Origin: Streptococcus parasanguinis
GTDB taxonomy: Bacteria > Bacillota > Bacilli > Lactobacillales > Streptococcaceae
Length of the DNA: 32,212 nt
Direction: 5' to 3'
Assembly (NCBI GenBank): GCA_018365265.1
Contig: JAGZKI010000028.1
Location: 1 to 32,212 of the forward strand
Each line of letters opens with the position of its first letter. Positions within the stretch are counted from its first letter, which is position 1. Both the position numbers and the translations under genes were made by a program. The notes beneath the pieces were generated by a model. It made no database searches, was not told the origin of the DNA, and saw only the letters and a list, made by a program, of their open reading frames with translations. This document shows positions 7,330-14,716 of this stretch, piece by piece.

Positions 7330-8190
7330 ATGATTACATTAAAATCACAACGTGAAATTGAAGCTATGGATCGTGCAGGTGATTTCCTTGCCAGCATCCA
7401 TATTGGATTACGTGACTTGATCAAGCCAGGGCTTGACCTATGGGAAGTAGAAGAATATGTCCGTCGTCGCTGTAAAGAAGCCAATGTCTTGCCGCTTCAG
7501 ATCGGTGTAGAAGGCAGTCTCATGGATTATCCTTATGCGACTTGCTGTGGTTTGAATGACGAGGTAGCCCATGCTTTTCCACGTCATGTCATTCTCAAAG
7601 ATGGTGATCTCCTCAAGGTAGACATGGTCTTGTCAGAACCGCTTGATAAGTCTGTTTTGGATGTATCGAAATTAGATTTTGATAATGTAGCGCAAGTCAA
7701 GAAATACACGGAGTCTTATAGTGGTGGCTTGGCGGACTCTTGCTGGGCTTATGCGGTTGGAAATGTTTCGCAAGAAGTCCAAGATTTGATGGACGTGACC
7801 AAAGAATGTCTCTATAAGGGAATTGAGAAAGCGGTCGTTGGCAATCGCTTGGGAGATATTGGTGCAGCGATTCAAGAGTATGCAGAAAGCAAAGGCTATG
7901 GCGTGGTGCGTGATTTGGTCGGACACGGTGTCGGGCCTACCATGCATGAAGAACCAATGGTCCCACATTATGGTCGTGCTGGACGCGGTCTTCGCTTACG
8001 TGAAGGGATGGTCTTGACGATTGAGCCAATGATTAATACCGGTACTTGGGAGATTGATACAGATATGGAAACTGGTTGGGCCCATAAGACCCTTGACGGT
8101 GGCCTTTCTTGTCAATACGAGCATCAATTTGTGATTACAAAAGATGGTCCAGTGATCTTGACTAGTCAAGGTGAAGAAGGAACATACTAA
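7330..8190 (+). CDS. map: Methionine aminopeptidase, type I with streptococcal insert
   Basis: This enzyme removes the initiator methionine from new proteins. The 286-aa protein has the five metal ligands D98, D136, H199, E232 and E264, the catalytic-pocket H81, and the C72-C73 pair near the S1 pocket. Between D98 and D136 the protein carries an extra stretch (residues about 105-130, PLDKSVLDVSKLDF...) compared with the E. coli enzyme, in which these ligands are about 11 residues apart. Such an insert is known from S. pneumoniae MetAP. The gene follows spxR by 20 bases with a GAGGAG ribosome binding site, probably in the same transcript. Confidence 0.96.
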   Translation: MITLKSQREIEAMDRAGDFLASIHIGLRDLIKPGLDLWEVEEYVRRRCKEANVLPLQIGVEGSLMDYPYATCCGLNDEVAHAFPRHVILKDGDLLKVDMVLSEPLDKSVLDVSKLDFDNVAQVKKYTESYSGGLADSCWAYAVGNVSQEVQDLMDVTKECLYKGIEKAVVGNRLGDIGAAIQEYAESKGYGVVRDLVGHGVGPTMHEEPMVPHYGRAGRGLRLREGMVLTIEPMINTGTWEIDTDMETGWAHKTLDGGLSCQYEHQFVITKDGPVILTSQGEEGTY

Positions 8191-8207
8191 AAAATAGAGA
8201 GGAAAGA

Positions 8208-8270
8208 ATGGAGCTGAAGGCAAGTGTCTGGTTTCGCTCTTTGCTCTTTTTTAGTAAAATGGGGAGGTGA
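8208..8270 (+). CDS. Possible 20-residue leader peptide before the YihY gene
   Basis: An ATG at 8208, preceded by GAGAGGAAAG, opens a 20-codon frame (MELKASVWFRSLLFFSKMGR) that stops at 8268-8270, three bases before the next ATG. Its last codons contain the GGGGAGGTGA ribosome binding site of the downstream gene. It may be a real small protein, a translational-coupling leader, or chance. No coding statistics are possible at this length. Confidence 0.35.
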   Translation: MELKASVWFRSLLFFSKMGR

Positions 8271-8273
8271 CGA

Positions 8274-9248
8274 ATGAAAAAGGTCCTACAAAAAATACTG
8301 GGACAGCCATTTATAAAAGGCTTCGTGCGATTTTATCAGAGTGCAGAGTCTGATATCACTAGCATTGCGGTTGCCTATTATTTGCTGATCTCCATTTTCC
8401 CTTTGATGCTGATTGCAGCCAATATTCTGCCTTACTTTCATATTCGTCCAACTCAGATTCTTTTAAGCTTACAGAAAGTTTTGCCATCCTCCTTATATCG
8501 AATAGTGGCACAGATGATTTCGAGTGTCTTGACCAAACCTTCGACAGGCTTACTGAGTTTCTCGATTATTTCTGCTTTGTGGATCTTCTCTCAGAGCATT
8601 GCCTACCTCCAAAAAGCCTATAACAAGAGTTATGGGGTGGAAAAGGAGCGTGGTATTATCTGGGGGCGACTCTTTAGCTTTCTGATCAGTTTTGCCTTGC
8701 AGGGCTTGTTTGGACTCTCGCTGATCCTTTCCATGTTTGGGAAAATGATCGTTCGTTATCTCTATAAGACCTTTTCATTTGATCGGACGATTTATGTGCG
8801 CTTACTGAATTTGACAGAGCCGACCATCTATCTCTTGCTTTTTGTTAGTCTGGTCTTGCTCTATTACACCCTTCCAAATGTCAAAATTCCGAAATTTAGA
8901 TATGTATTGCCAGGGGCGACCTTTGTTGTTGCTGTCCTGTATGCGATCTTGAATATCTTTTGGAAATATGTGGATCGTTATGTGAGTCATTTCTTAGATG
9001 CTCGTTTCTTCGGTTCGGTCGTCCTAGCGGTCATCATGTTCTGGTTTATCTTGGTGGCAAAAATCATGATTATTGGTTGTATTTTAAATGCCAGTATCCA
9101 ATTTGCCAGAGAAGCCAAATTCCAAACGCGTAATGGAGAAATTGTCTCCAAATTAAAATCAGAAGAAGTGGCCTTCCGGCATAGAGAAACTTCATTAAAA
9201 TTAAAACAAAGATTACGTCTAAAAAATAGAAATAAAAGGAAAGAATAG
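8274..9248 (+). CDS. YihY/BrkB family inner membrane protein
   Basis: This 324-aa integral membrane protein of the YihY/virulence factor BrkB family has no established biochemical function. About six hydrophobic segments are visible (residues roughly 30-55, 95-110, 130-160, 175-200, 215-235 and 245-270). The hallmark AYYLLISIFPLMLI is near the N-terminus, and the C-terminal tail is Arg/Lys-rich and cytoplasmic-looking (LKLKQRLRLKNRNKRKE). The name 'ribonuclease BN' sometimes attached to this family is a historic mistake. It has a strong GGAGGTGA ribosome binding site and its own terminator, and is likely cotranscribed with map. Confidence 0.92.
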   Translation: MKKVLQKILGQPFIKGFVRFYQSAESDITSIAVAYYLLISIFPLMLIAANILPYFHIRPTQILLSLQKVLPSSLYRIVAQMISSVLTKPSTGLLSFSIISALWIFSQSIAYLQKAYNKSYGVEKERGIIWGRLFSFLISFALQGLFGLSLILSMFGKMIVRYLYKTFSFDRTIYVRLLNLTEPTIYLLLFVSLVLLYYTLPNVKIPKFRYVLPGATFVVAVLYAILNIFWKYVDRYVSHFLDARFFGSVVLAVIMFWFILVAKIMIIGCILNASIQFAREAKFQTRNGEIVSKLKSEEVAFRHRETSLKLKQRLRLKNRNKRKE

Positions 9249-9277
9249 AAATCAGATGGTATCTGGTTTCTTTTTTT
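9248..9277 (+). terminator. Terminator after the YihY gene
   Basis: A 10-bp stem (GAAATCAGAT 9248-9257 with 9261-9270, one G-T pair) and loop GGT are followed by seven T. It begins at the last base of the stop codon. Confidence 0.9.
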
Positions 9278-9288
9278 GTTGATTTTTA

Positions 9289-9317
9289 TTGCATTTGCAA
9301 CAAAAATGTGTTACTCT
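9289..9317 (+). promoter_or_regulatory. marR promoter with palindromic operator
   Basis: -35 TTGCAT (9289-9294), 17-base spacer, -10 TACTCT (9312-9317). The -35 is embedded in the perfect inverted repeat TTGCA-TT-TGCAA (9289-9300), which fits a MarR-dimer half-site pair. Autorepression by the downstream MarR protein is the simplest reading (inference). Confidence 0.65.
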
Positions 9318-9343
9318 ATTTCTAGCAGGAAAGGAGGAGTGGG

Positions 9344-9808
9344 ATGAGTATTTTGCGTGAGATTGGTATCATTGCGCGCGCTCTGGATTCTATTGCAAAT
9401 ATCGAATTTAGAGATTTAGATTTAGCACGTGGTCAATATCTCTACCTGGTGCGAATTGCAGAGCAACCTGGAATGATTCAGGAAAAACTCTCTGAAGTCT
9501 TGAAAGTAGATCGATCCACAGTTGCAAGGTCCGTAAAAAAACTAGAAGGACGTGGCTTGATTCAGCAACGTCCGAGAGGGGAAAATCTCAAAACAAAGGA
9601 ATGGGAGTTAACTGAAAAAGGTAAGCAGATTTACCCCTTCATTTTAGGGGAGCATCTTTACTCTGAAAAAACTGCCTTAAAAGGATTTTCAAAAGAAGAA
9701 GTCGAACAGTTAGAGGAGTACCTCATCCGAGTTCGTGAGAATATCACCTGGGATTGGGAACTAGTCAAAAAAGGTCAAAAAAGAAATTATAGTGAGGTAA
9801 AGCAATGA
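9344..9808 (+). CDS. MarR-family transcriptional regulator
   Basis: This 154-aa winged-HTH repressor should bind DNA as a dimer. The recognition region is LSEVLKVDRSTVARSVKKLEGRGLI (about residues 48-72), followed by the wing with RPRGENLKTKEWELTEKG and C-terminal dimerisation helices. It has a strong AAGGAGGAG ribosome binding site. The stop overlaps the ATG of the B3/B4-domain gene by four bases (9805-9808), so it forms an operon with that gene and probably regulates it together with itself. The ligand is unknown. It is not obviously FabT, the lipid regulator of streptococci, as no fatty acid synthesis genes are nearby. Confidence 0.93.
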   Translation: MSILREIGIIARALDSIANIEFRDLDLARGQYLYLVRIAEQPGMIQEKLSEVLKVDRSTVARSVKKLEGRGLIQQRPRGENLKTKEWELTEKGKQIYPFILGEHLYSEKTALKGFSKEEVEQLEEYLIRVRENITWDWELVKKGQKRNYSEVKQ

Positions 9809-10630
9809 AAGTAACAGTCGATCAAGCATTTTGGGAGTTATTCCCAACAGCTAGAATTACAGTGATGTCCTTGTATGGCATTGATAATACAGTAGATGAA
9901 GCCAAAGATCCTTATTTCAAAGAATTGTTTGGACAAGGGTGCCAAGAGAGCATGGGAATTTATCGATGAAGATAACTATACCCAGAGTGAGTTCGTTCAA
10001 GAGTGGCGCCAAGCTTTTAGCAAGTTCAAAACAAAAAAAGGAGCACGATCTTCCATCGAAGCACTCTTAAAACGGGTTCATCAGGGACGTGAATTTTATC
10101 CGATTAATCCCTTGGTTGATTTATACAATAGTGTGTCTATGTCTTATGCCCTTCCTTGTGGAGGAGAAGACATGGATAAATTAGTGGGTGGACTCTCTCT
10201 AGGGCAAGCGAAAGGAGGCGAACCGTTCTTTCCATTAGGAGCTGAAGAAGATGCGCCAGCTTTGGAAGGGGAGATCATCTACTACGACCAAGAAGGAGCC
10301 GTTTGTCGTTGTTTGAATTGGCGAGAAGCGCAAAGAACCATGTTAACTGAAGATACGAAGGATGCTATTTTGGTTATTGAAGCCATTGATGAGGAGCAGG
10401 CCAAACGTGCACAAACAGCTATGCAGGAATTGAAAGAGCTAGCCAAGGATTATTTTGGGGTCGAGGGAACGATCTATCAATTAAGTGCAGAGCATGCAAG
10501 TATAGAAGTTTTAAATAATAAGGCTGAAACAATTGTTTCAAGCCTTGTTTTTATTTTTAAAGACAAAGAGTTTACTAAAGACATAATTGAGGACCACTAT
10601 AGCAACTTGCGCAAAGAGGGTTTCAATTAG
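9805..10630 (+). pseudogene. B3/B4 domain protein (tRNA synthetase beta-like), frameshifted
   Basis: Translation should start at the ATG overlapping marR (9805). It reads M-K-V-T-V-D-Q-A-F-W-E-L-F through KDPYFKEL, then goes out of frame and stops at 9967-9969. The rest of the protein (DKGAKRAWEFIDEDN... SYALPCGGEDMDKL... SAEHASIEV) lies in the +1 frame. Removing one T from the TTT at 9928-9930 restores KELLDKGAKRAWEF without a break, so a single-base insertion (or read error) is the likely cause. B3/B4 domains occur in PheRS beta and in stand-alone proteins of uncertain role that may act on mischarged tRNA. The 3' end is also odd: the frame runs through a terminator hairpin into the convergent gene; one T fewer at 10509-10512 would give a stop right after I-E-V. 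Confidence 0.8.
10520..10558 (+). terminator. Terminator between the B3/B4 gene and the convergent GtrA gene
   Basis: AAGGCT plus GAAAC (10520-10530) pairs with GTTTC-A-AGCCTT (10535-10546), one bulged A, loop AATT. T-rich sequence follows to 10558. It serves the plus strand; the 3' end of the minus-strand gene overlaps it. Confidence 0.8.
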
Positions 10631-10981
10631 ATTGATTTGACTCTTGTTGTTGTGGACAAATTGCCCGATGATTCCTGGGAATTGCTTGACAAAAATCTCA
10701 GTCAAGGCCATGTCTAGTATAAAGGTCCCAGAGCGCGCAATCGCAAATCGGATCAAGCGCTGAAACCAGCCCTTTCTTTCTTGCTTAAAGACAATGGTAT
10801 CGTTAGTCGCAAAGGCAAAGAGGATCCCAGCAATGTTTCCAATCGCTGTCGCCAATCGTTCATCGCTAGTCACATGATAGATGAAGAGGCGGGTTCCGAC
10901 GGAAACAAGGGTTGTTGCCACACCAAAGAAGAGATAGGATAAAATTTCATTATCAAAAAATTTTTTAATTAGTGTTTTCAT
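10538..10981 (-). CDS. GtrA-family membrane protein
   Basis: This 147-aa polytopic membrane protein has four hydrophobic segments (about residues 13-33, 43-62, 80-98 and 120-138). It has the GtrA pattern F-F-G-V-A-T-T-L-V near the start, NDTIVFK after the second segment and NYVFSKLFVFKNK at the end. GtrA-like proteins are thought to move lipid-linked sugars across the membrane for surface glycans or teichoic acid decoration; no glycosyltransferase partner is adjacent here. It is transcribed towards the B3/B4 gene and divergently from queT, with a short upstream region shared with the queT promoter. Its stop codon sits in the terminator hairpin. Confidence 0.9.
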   Translation of the reverse strand: MKTLIKKFFDNEILSYLFFGVATTLVSVGTRLFIYHVTSDERLATAIGNIAGILFAFATNDTIVFKQERKGWFQRLIRFAIARSGTFILDMALTEIFVKQFPGIIGQFVHNNKSQINLIETLFAQVAIVVLNYVFSKLFVFKNKNKA

Positions 10982-11011
10982 AAATTCAGTCTACCATAAA
11001 ACCTCAAAATA

Positions 11012-11020
11012 TGCTATACT
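11012..11020 (+). promoter_or_regulatory. queT promoter (extended -10)
   Basis: TGcTATACT is an extended -10. The predicted start, near 11027, coincides with the first base pair of the riboswitch P1 hairpin. Confidence 0.7.
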
Positions 11021-11025
11021 TGAAA

Positions 11026-11110
11026 GGTTGAAGAAATCAAGACTTCAACCCTTGGTGCTTAAGATCCTTTCGCCAAGCATATTAAACGCGGGAAAACCGC
11101 TAAAGGAGAA
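11026..11110 (+). promoter_or_regulatory. preQ1-II riboswitch (COG4708 motif)
   Basis: All elements of the class are visible. P1 is GGTTGAAG/CTTCAACC (11026-11033, 11043-11050). P2 is CTTGGTG with CGCCAAG (11051-11057, 11071-11077), followed by the conserved CATATTA. P4 is GCGG/CCGC (11088-11100). A pseudoknot forms from TCCTTT (11065-11070) with AAAGGA (11102-11107). The pseudoknot covers the Shine-Dalgarno, so preQ1 binding should block translation of queT. This class is known from Lactobacillales upstream of this transporter family. Confidence 0.95.
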
Positions 11111-11113
11111 TAG

Positions 11114-11623
11114 ATGAAACAGCTAACTGCTCGTGATATGGCACAAATTGCCATTGTTGCTGCGATTTATATCGTATTGACCATTACCCCACCTCTCAAT
11201 GCTATGGCCTACTATGGCTATCAATTCCGTGTTTCGGAGATGATGAATTTCTTAGCCTTCTACAATAAGAAGTACTTGATTGGAGTGACTCTTGGTTGTA
11301 TGATTGCTAACTTATTTAGTTTTGGATGGATCGATGTCTTTGTCGGTGGAGGTTCGACCTTTGTCTTCTTAGGACTTGGACTCATTTTATTTGGTCGTTT
11401 TAAAAACAAGTTCTTGTTTGACGGTCTTATTCGCTTGGACCATTTCTTGTTTGCGATTTTCTTTTCCATTTCCATGTTTACGATTGCCTTGGAACTTTAT
11501 TACCTTCAAGGCCAACCATTCTTCTATAACTGGTTGACCATGGGATTGGGTGAATTTGCATCCTTGATTTTTGGAGCGATTGTGATCAATCAACTTTCAA
11601 AACGGATCGATTTTACAAAATAA
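11114..11623 (+). CDS. queT: QueT-type queuosine-precursor transporter subunit
   Basis: This 169-aa membrane protein (COG4708) is the substrate-binding S-component of an ECF-type transporter for a queuosine precursor such as preQ1. It has five or six hydrophobic stretches, and an N-terminal ARDMAQIAIVAAIYIVLT containing small residues in the first helix, typical of S-components. The energising EcfA/EcfT module is not in the window, as expected for group II ECF systems with a shared module. Expression is controlled by the preQ1-II riboswitch directly upstream, which supports the substrate. It is monocistronic with its own terminator. Confidence 0.94.
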   Translation: MKQLTARDMAQIAIVAAIYIVLTITPPLNAMAYYGYQFRVSEMMNFLAFYNKKYLIGVTLGCMIANLFSFGWIDVFVGGGSTFVFLGLGLILFGRFKNKFLFDGLIRLDHFLFAIFFSISMFTIALELYYLQGQPFFYNWLTMGLGEFASLIFGAIVINQLSKRIDFTK

Positions 11624-11626
11624 GAA

Positions 11627-11650
11627 AAGGGAGCTTTGGCTCCTTTTTTT
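11627..11650 (+). terminator. Terminator after queT
   Basis: Stem GGAGC 11630-11634 with GCTCC 11639-11643, extended by A-T pairs, loop TTTG, then T7. Confidence 0.88.
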
Positions 11651-11708
11651 CATGCTAAGAATGCAGTAAATTAAAGGCTAAATTAAGTTTTTATGATAAA
11701 ATAAGAAC

Positions 11709-13667
11709 ATGAAAACCAGAATGAAAGAATTAGTGGAATTACTCAATCGCTATGCTTATGAGTATTACACAAAAGACGCTCCATCTGTTTCAGATAGTGA
11801 ATATGATCAATTATATCGGGAGTTGGTGGAACTCGAAACTGCTCATCCAGATGAGATCTTACCAGAGAGTCCAACTCATCGTGTAGGTGGTGTGGTTTTA
11901 AAAGGCTTTACCAAATACCAGCACCAGTATCCCCTTTATAGTTTGCAGGATGCTTTTTCGCGTGAAGAATTAGAAGCCTTTGATCAGCGTGTCCGTAAGG
12001 AATTTCCTTCCATCAGCTATGTATGCGAGTTGAAGATCGATGGCTTGTCCATTTCCCTCACCTATGAAAATGGTGTCCTTGTAACAGGAGCAACACGTGG
12101 GGATGGTTCTGTCGGTGAGGATATTACAGAGAATCTCAAGCGGGTCAAGGACATTCCTTTGGTGTTACCAGAGCCAGTGAACATTACAGTTCGAGGCGAG
12201 TGCTACATGCCACGGGCATCTTTTGATCGCGTCAATCAGATCCGTCAAGAAAATGGCGAGCCTGAGTTTGCCAATCCACGGAATGCTGCTGCGGGAACGC
12301 TTCGCCAATTGGATACGAAAATCGTGGCCAAGCGAAATCTCGCGACCTTCTTGTATCAAGAAGTGAGTCCCACTGATCAAAGCAGTCAGGAAGGCGTGCT
12401 TGAGAAATTAGCTCGCTTAGGGTTTGTCGTGAACCAAGAGCGAGTGTTGGCAGAGGATATGGAGCAAATTTGGGACTTTATCCAAAAAGTAGCTCAGTTT
12501 CGAGAGGATCTTCCCTATGATATCGATGGGATCGTCATCAAGGTCAATGACCTAGCTATTCAAGAAGAACTAGGCTTTACCGTCAAGGCTCCAAAATGGG
12601 CTGTCGCGTATAAGTTTCCAGCTGAAGAAAAAGAAGCGAAAATCCTATCGGTGGATTGGACGGTTGGACGGACCGGTGTTGTGACGCCAACTGCCAATCT
12701 AACTCCAGTCCAGCTAGCAGGGACCACCGTTAGTCGGGCAACCTTACACAATGTGGACTATATTGCTGAAAAAGATATTCATCAGGAAGATACCGTCATT
12801 GTCTACAAGGCTGGTGATATCATTCCAGCGGTCTTACGTGTCGTCAAAAATAAACGGGTATCTGATCAAGCATTAGCTATTCCAAGTCATTGTCCGAGCT
12901 GCCAAAGTGAGTTGCTTCATTTCGAGGATGAGGTGGCCCTTCGCTGTATCAATCCGCTCTGTCCAGCACAGATTAAGGAGGGATTGAACCACTTTGCAAG
13001 TCGGGATGCTATGAATATCACAGGCTTGGGTCCAGCCGTTGTAGAGAAACTCTTCGCGGCTCAGTTGGTAGAGGATGTAGCTGGGATCTACCGGCTCACT
13101 GTAGAGGATCTATTGACCTTAGAAGGCTTCAAAGAAAAATCTGCTGAAAAACTCTATGAAGCCATTCAAGCTTCAAAAGAGAATTCAGCTGAAAAGTTAC
13201 TCTTTGGTTTGGGAATCCGCCATGTCGGAAGCAAGGTCAGTCAAATCTTGCTCCAAGAATTCCATGATCTCGATCAACTGGCTACCGCTGATCCAGAACG
13301 GATTGCCAGCATTGATAGTCTCGGTATGGTCGTGGCTGAAAGTCTCAAGTCTTATTTCGCACAAGAGGGATCCAAGCGTCTCCTGTATGAATTGAAAGAA
13401 GCTGGAGTCAATCTGACCTATCTTGGCGAAAAAGTTGCTGCTGATGCGGCTCTTTCAGGGATGACAGTTGTTTTGACTGGGAAGCTAGAGCGACTCACGC
13501 GTTCAGAAGCAAAGGCCAAATTAGAGAGTCTGGGTGCCAAGGTAACTGGATCGGTTTCCAAAAAAACAGATTTGGTCGTAGCAGGTAGTGACGCTGGTAG
13601 CAAATTAACCAAAGCACAAGAATTAGGAATCCAGGTAGAAGATGAGGCCTGGCTTGAAAGTTTGTAG
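11709..13667 (+). CDS. ligA: NAD-dependent DNA ligase
   Basis: LigA seals nicks in replication and repair using NAD+. The 652 residues hold the complete domain set: Ia NAD-binding N-terminus (YYTKDAPSVSDSEYD), adenylation domain with nucleophile K109 in CELKIDGLS, OB fold, zinc finger C395/C398/C413/C418, the HhH domain and a C-terminal BRCT domain (about 575-652). No clear Shine-Dalgarno precedes the ATG. A candidate -10 (TATGAT at 11692-11697, or TAAAAT at 11697-11702) lies so close that the mRNA may have a leader of only a few bases or none. The homologous streptococcal proteins begin at the same place, so I keep this start. dgkB follows after nine bases. Confidence 0.97.
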   Translation: MKTRMKELVELLNRYAYEYYTKDAPSVSDSEYDQLYRELVELETAHPDEILPESPTHRVGGVVLKGFTKYQHQYPLYSLQDAFSREELEAFDQRVRKEFPSISYVCELKIDGLSISLTYENGVLVTGATRGDGSVGEDITENLKRVKDIPLVLPEPVNITVRGECYMPRASFDRVNQIRQENGEPEFANPRNAAAGTLRQLDTKIVAKRNLATFLYQEVSPTDQSSQEGVLEKLARLGFVVNQERVLAEDMEQIWDFIQKVAQFREDLPYDIDGIVIKVNDLAIQEELGFTVKAPKWAVAYKFPAEEKEAKILSVDWTVGRTGVVTPTANLTPVQLAGTTVSRATLHNVDYIAEKDIHQEDTVIVYKAGDIIPAVLRVVKNKRVSDQALAIPSHCPSCQSELLHFEDEVALRCINPLCPAQIKEGLNHFASRDAMNITGLGPAVVEKLFAAQLVEDVAGIYRLTVEDLLTLEGFKEKSAEKLYEAIQASKENSAEKLLFGLGIRHVGSKVSQILLQEFHDLDQLATADPERIASIDSLGMVVAESLKSYFAQEGSKRLLYELKEAGVNLTYLGEKVAADAALSGMTVVLTGKLERLTRSEAKAKLESLGAKVTGSVSKKTDLVVAGSDAGSKLTKAQELGIQVEDEAWLESL

Positions 13668-13676
13668 AGGATCTTT

Positions 13677-14639
13677 ATGGTAGAACGAATCAAAAAAGCC
13701 CGTTTAATTTATAATCCGACCTCTGGGCAAGAAATTATCAAGAAAAATATTGCGGAAGTCTTGGATGTACTCGAAGATGTGGGCTACGAAACAAGCGCCT
13801 ATCAAACGACTCCAGAACCATTTTCTGCTCAAAATGAAGCAGAAAGAGCCGCCAAAGCAGGCTTTGATTTAATCATTGCTGCTGGTGGAGATGGCACGAT
13901 TAATGAAGTGGTCAATGGAGTTGCAGGTCTGGAACATCGTCCGCAGATGGCCTTTATCCCAACCGGCACAACCAATGACTATGCGCGTGCCTTGAAGATC
14001 CCGATGGGAGATCCAGTGGCAGCTGCCCGCATTATCGAAAAGAATCAAACCATTCAAATGGATATTGGTCGTGCTTATGGCAGTAAGTATTTTATTAATA
14101 TTGCTGCAGCAGGGACCATGACAGAATTGACCTTCAGTGTCCCAAGTAGTGTCAAATCTCGCCTGGGTTACTTTGCCTATGTGGCAGAAGCAGCGAAAAT
14201 GTTGCCGAGAAACAAGGCTCGTAAGGTGCGGATCGAACACGATAATGGCGTTTTTGAAGGTCCAGCGTCTATGATTTTTGTGGCCTTGACCAACTCTATT
14301 GCTGGCTTTGAAAGTGTCGCACCGGATGCCAAGCTAGATGATGGAAACTTCACCTTGATTATCGTAAAAACTGCTAACCTCTTTAACATGTTGTCCTTGA
14401 TGATTCAGGCCATTAATGGAGGCAAGCATGTGCACGATGAAAATGTAGAATATCTCAAGACCAAGAAGTTGTCGATCGAAATGTTAGGGAAAAATGCTCA
14501 ACCATTCCGCATCAATCTAGATGGCGAATATGGGGGAGATACTCCAGTTGAATTGGAAGTCTTCCATAACCACTTGGAATTCTTTGCAAATATTGATGAA
14601 ATCAACAACGATGCTTTGGTTCACCCATCTGAAGAATAA
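13677..14639 (+). CDS. dgkB: Diacylglycerol/lipid kinase
   Basis: This soluble lipid kinase of the DgkB/YegS fold phosphorylates diacylglycerol to phosphatidic acid. In Gram-positives this recycles the diacylglycerol released when LtaS strips glycerophosphate from phosphatidylglycerol, which fits the presence of an ltaS gene nearby. The 320-aa protein shows the nucleotide-binding GGDGT (residues 70-74) in AAGGDGTINEVVNG, the IPTGTTNDYARAL loop, and a C-terminal beta-sandwich with NLDGEYGGDTPVELEV. It has a GAGG ribosome binding site and sits nine bases after ligA, probably in one transcript. Symbols dgkB and dagK are both used. Confidence 0.94.
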   Translation: MVERIKKARLIYNPTSGQEIIKKNIAEVLDVLEDVGYETSAYQTTPEPFSAQNEAERAAKAGFDLIIAAGGDGTINEVVNGVAGLEHRPQMAFIPTGTTNDYARALKIPMGDPVAAARIIEKNQTIQMDIGRAYGSKYFINIAAAGTMTELTFSVPSSVKSRLGYFAYVAEAAKMLPRNKARKVRIEHDNGVFEGPASMIFVALTNSIAGFESVAPDAKLDDGNFTLIIVKTANLFNMLSLMIQAINGGKHVHDENVEYLKTKKLSIEMLGKNAQPFRINLDGEYGGDTPVELEVFHNHLEFFANIDEINNDALVHPSEE

Positions 14640-14716
14640 AAACAAATAGTTGGATTCCATTACGTGTTTTACGAGGAATGGTTCCTTCGGTATTAAATTG
14701 GAAATAGGAAAATGTT

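Noticed and set aside
9248..9343. FabT-type lipid regulator locus
   Set aside because: The MarR protein lacks neighbouring fatty acid synthesis genes, and the palindrome does not resemble the FabT site as I remember it.
9921..9940. Programmed frameshifting in the B3/B4 gene
   Set aside because: No slippery heptamer with downstream structure or other recoding signal is apparent, and a second extra-T anomaly occurs at the 3' end; mutation or read error is simpler.
9896..10630. B3/B4 gene starting at the internal ATG at 9896
   Set aside because: The first residues from that ATG do not fit the domain, while the ATG at 9805 overlapping marR gives the expected N-terminus in another frame; a frameshift explains both.
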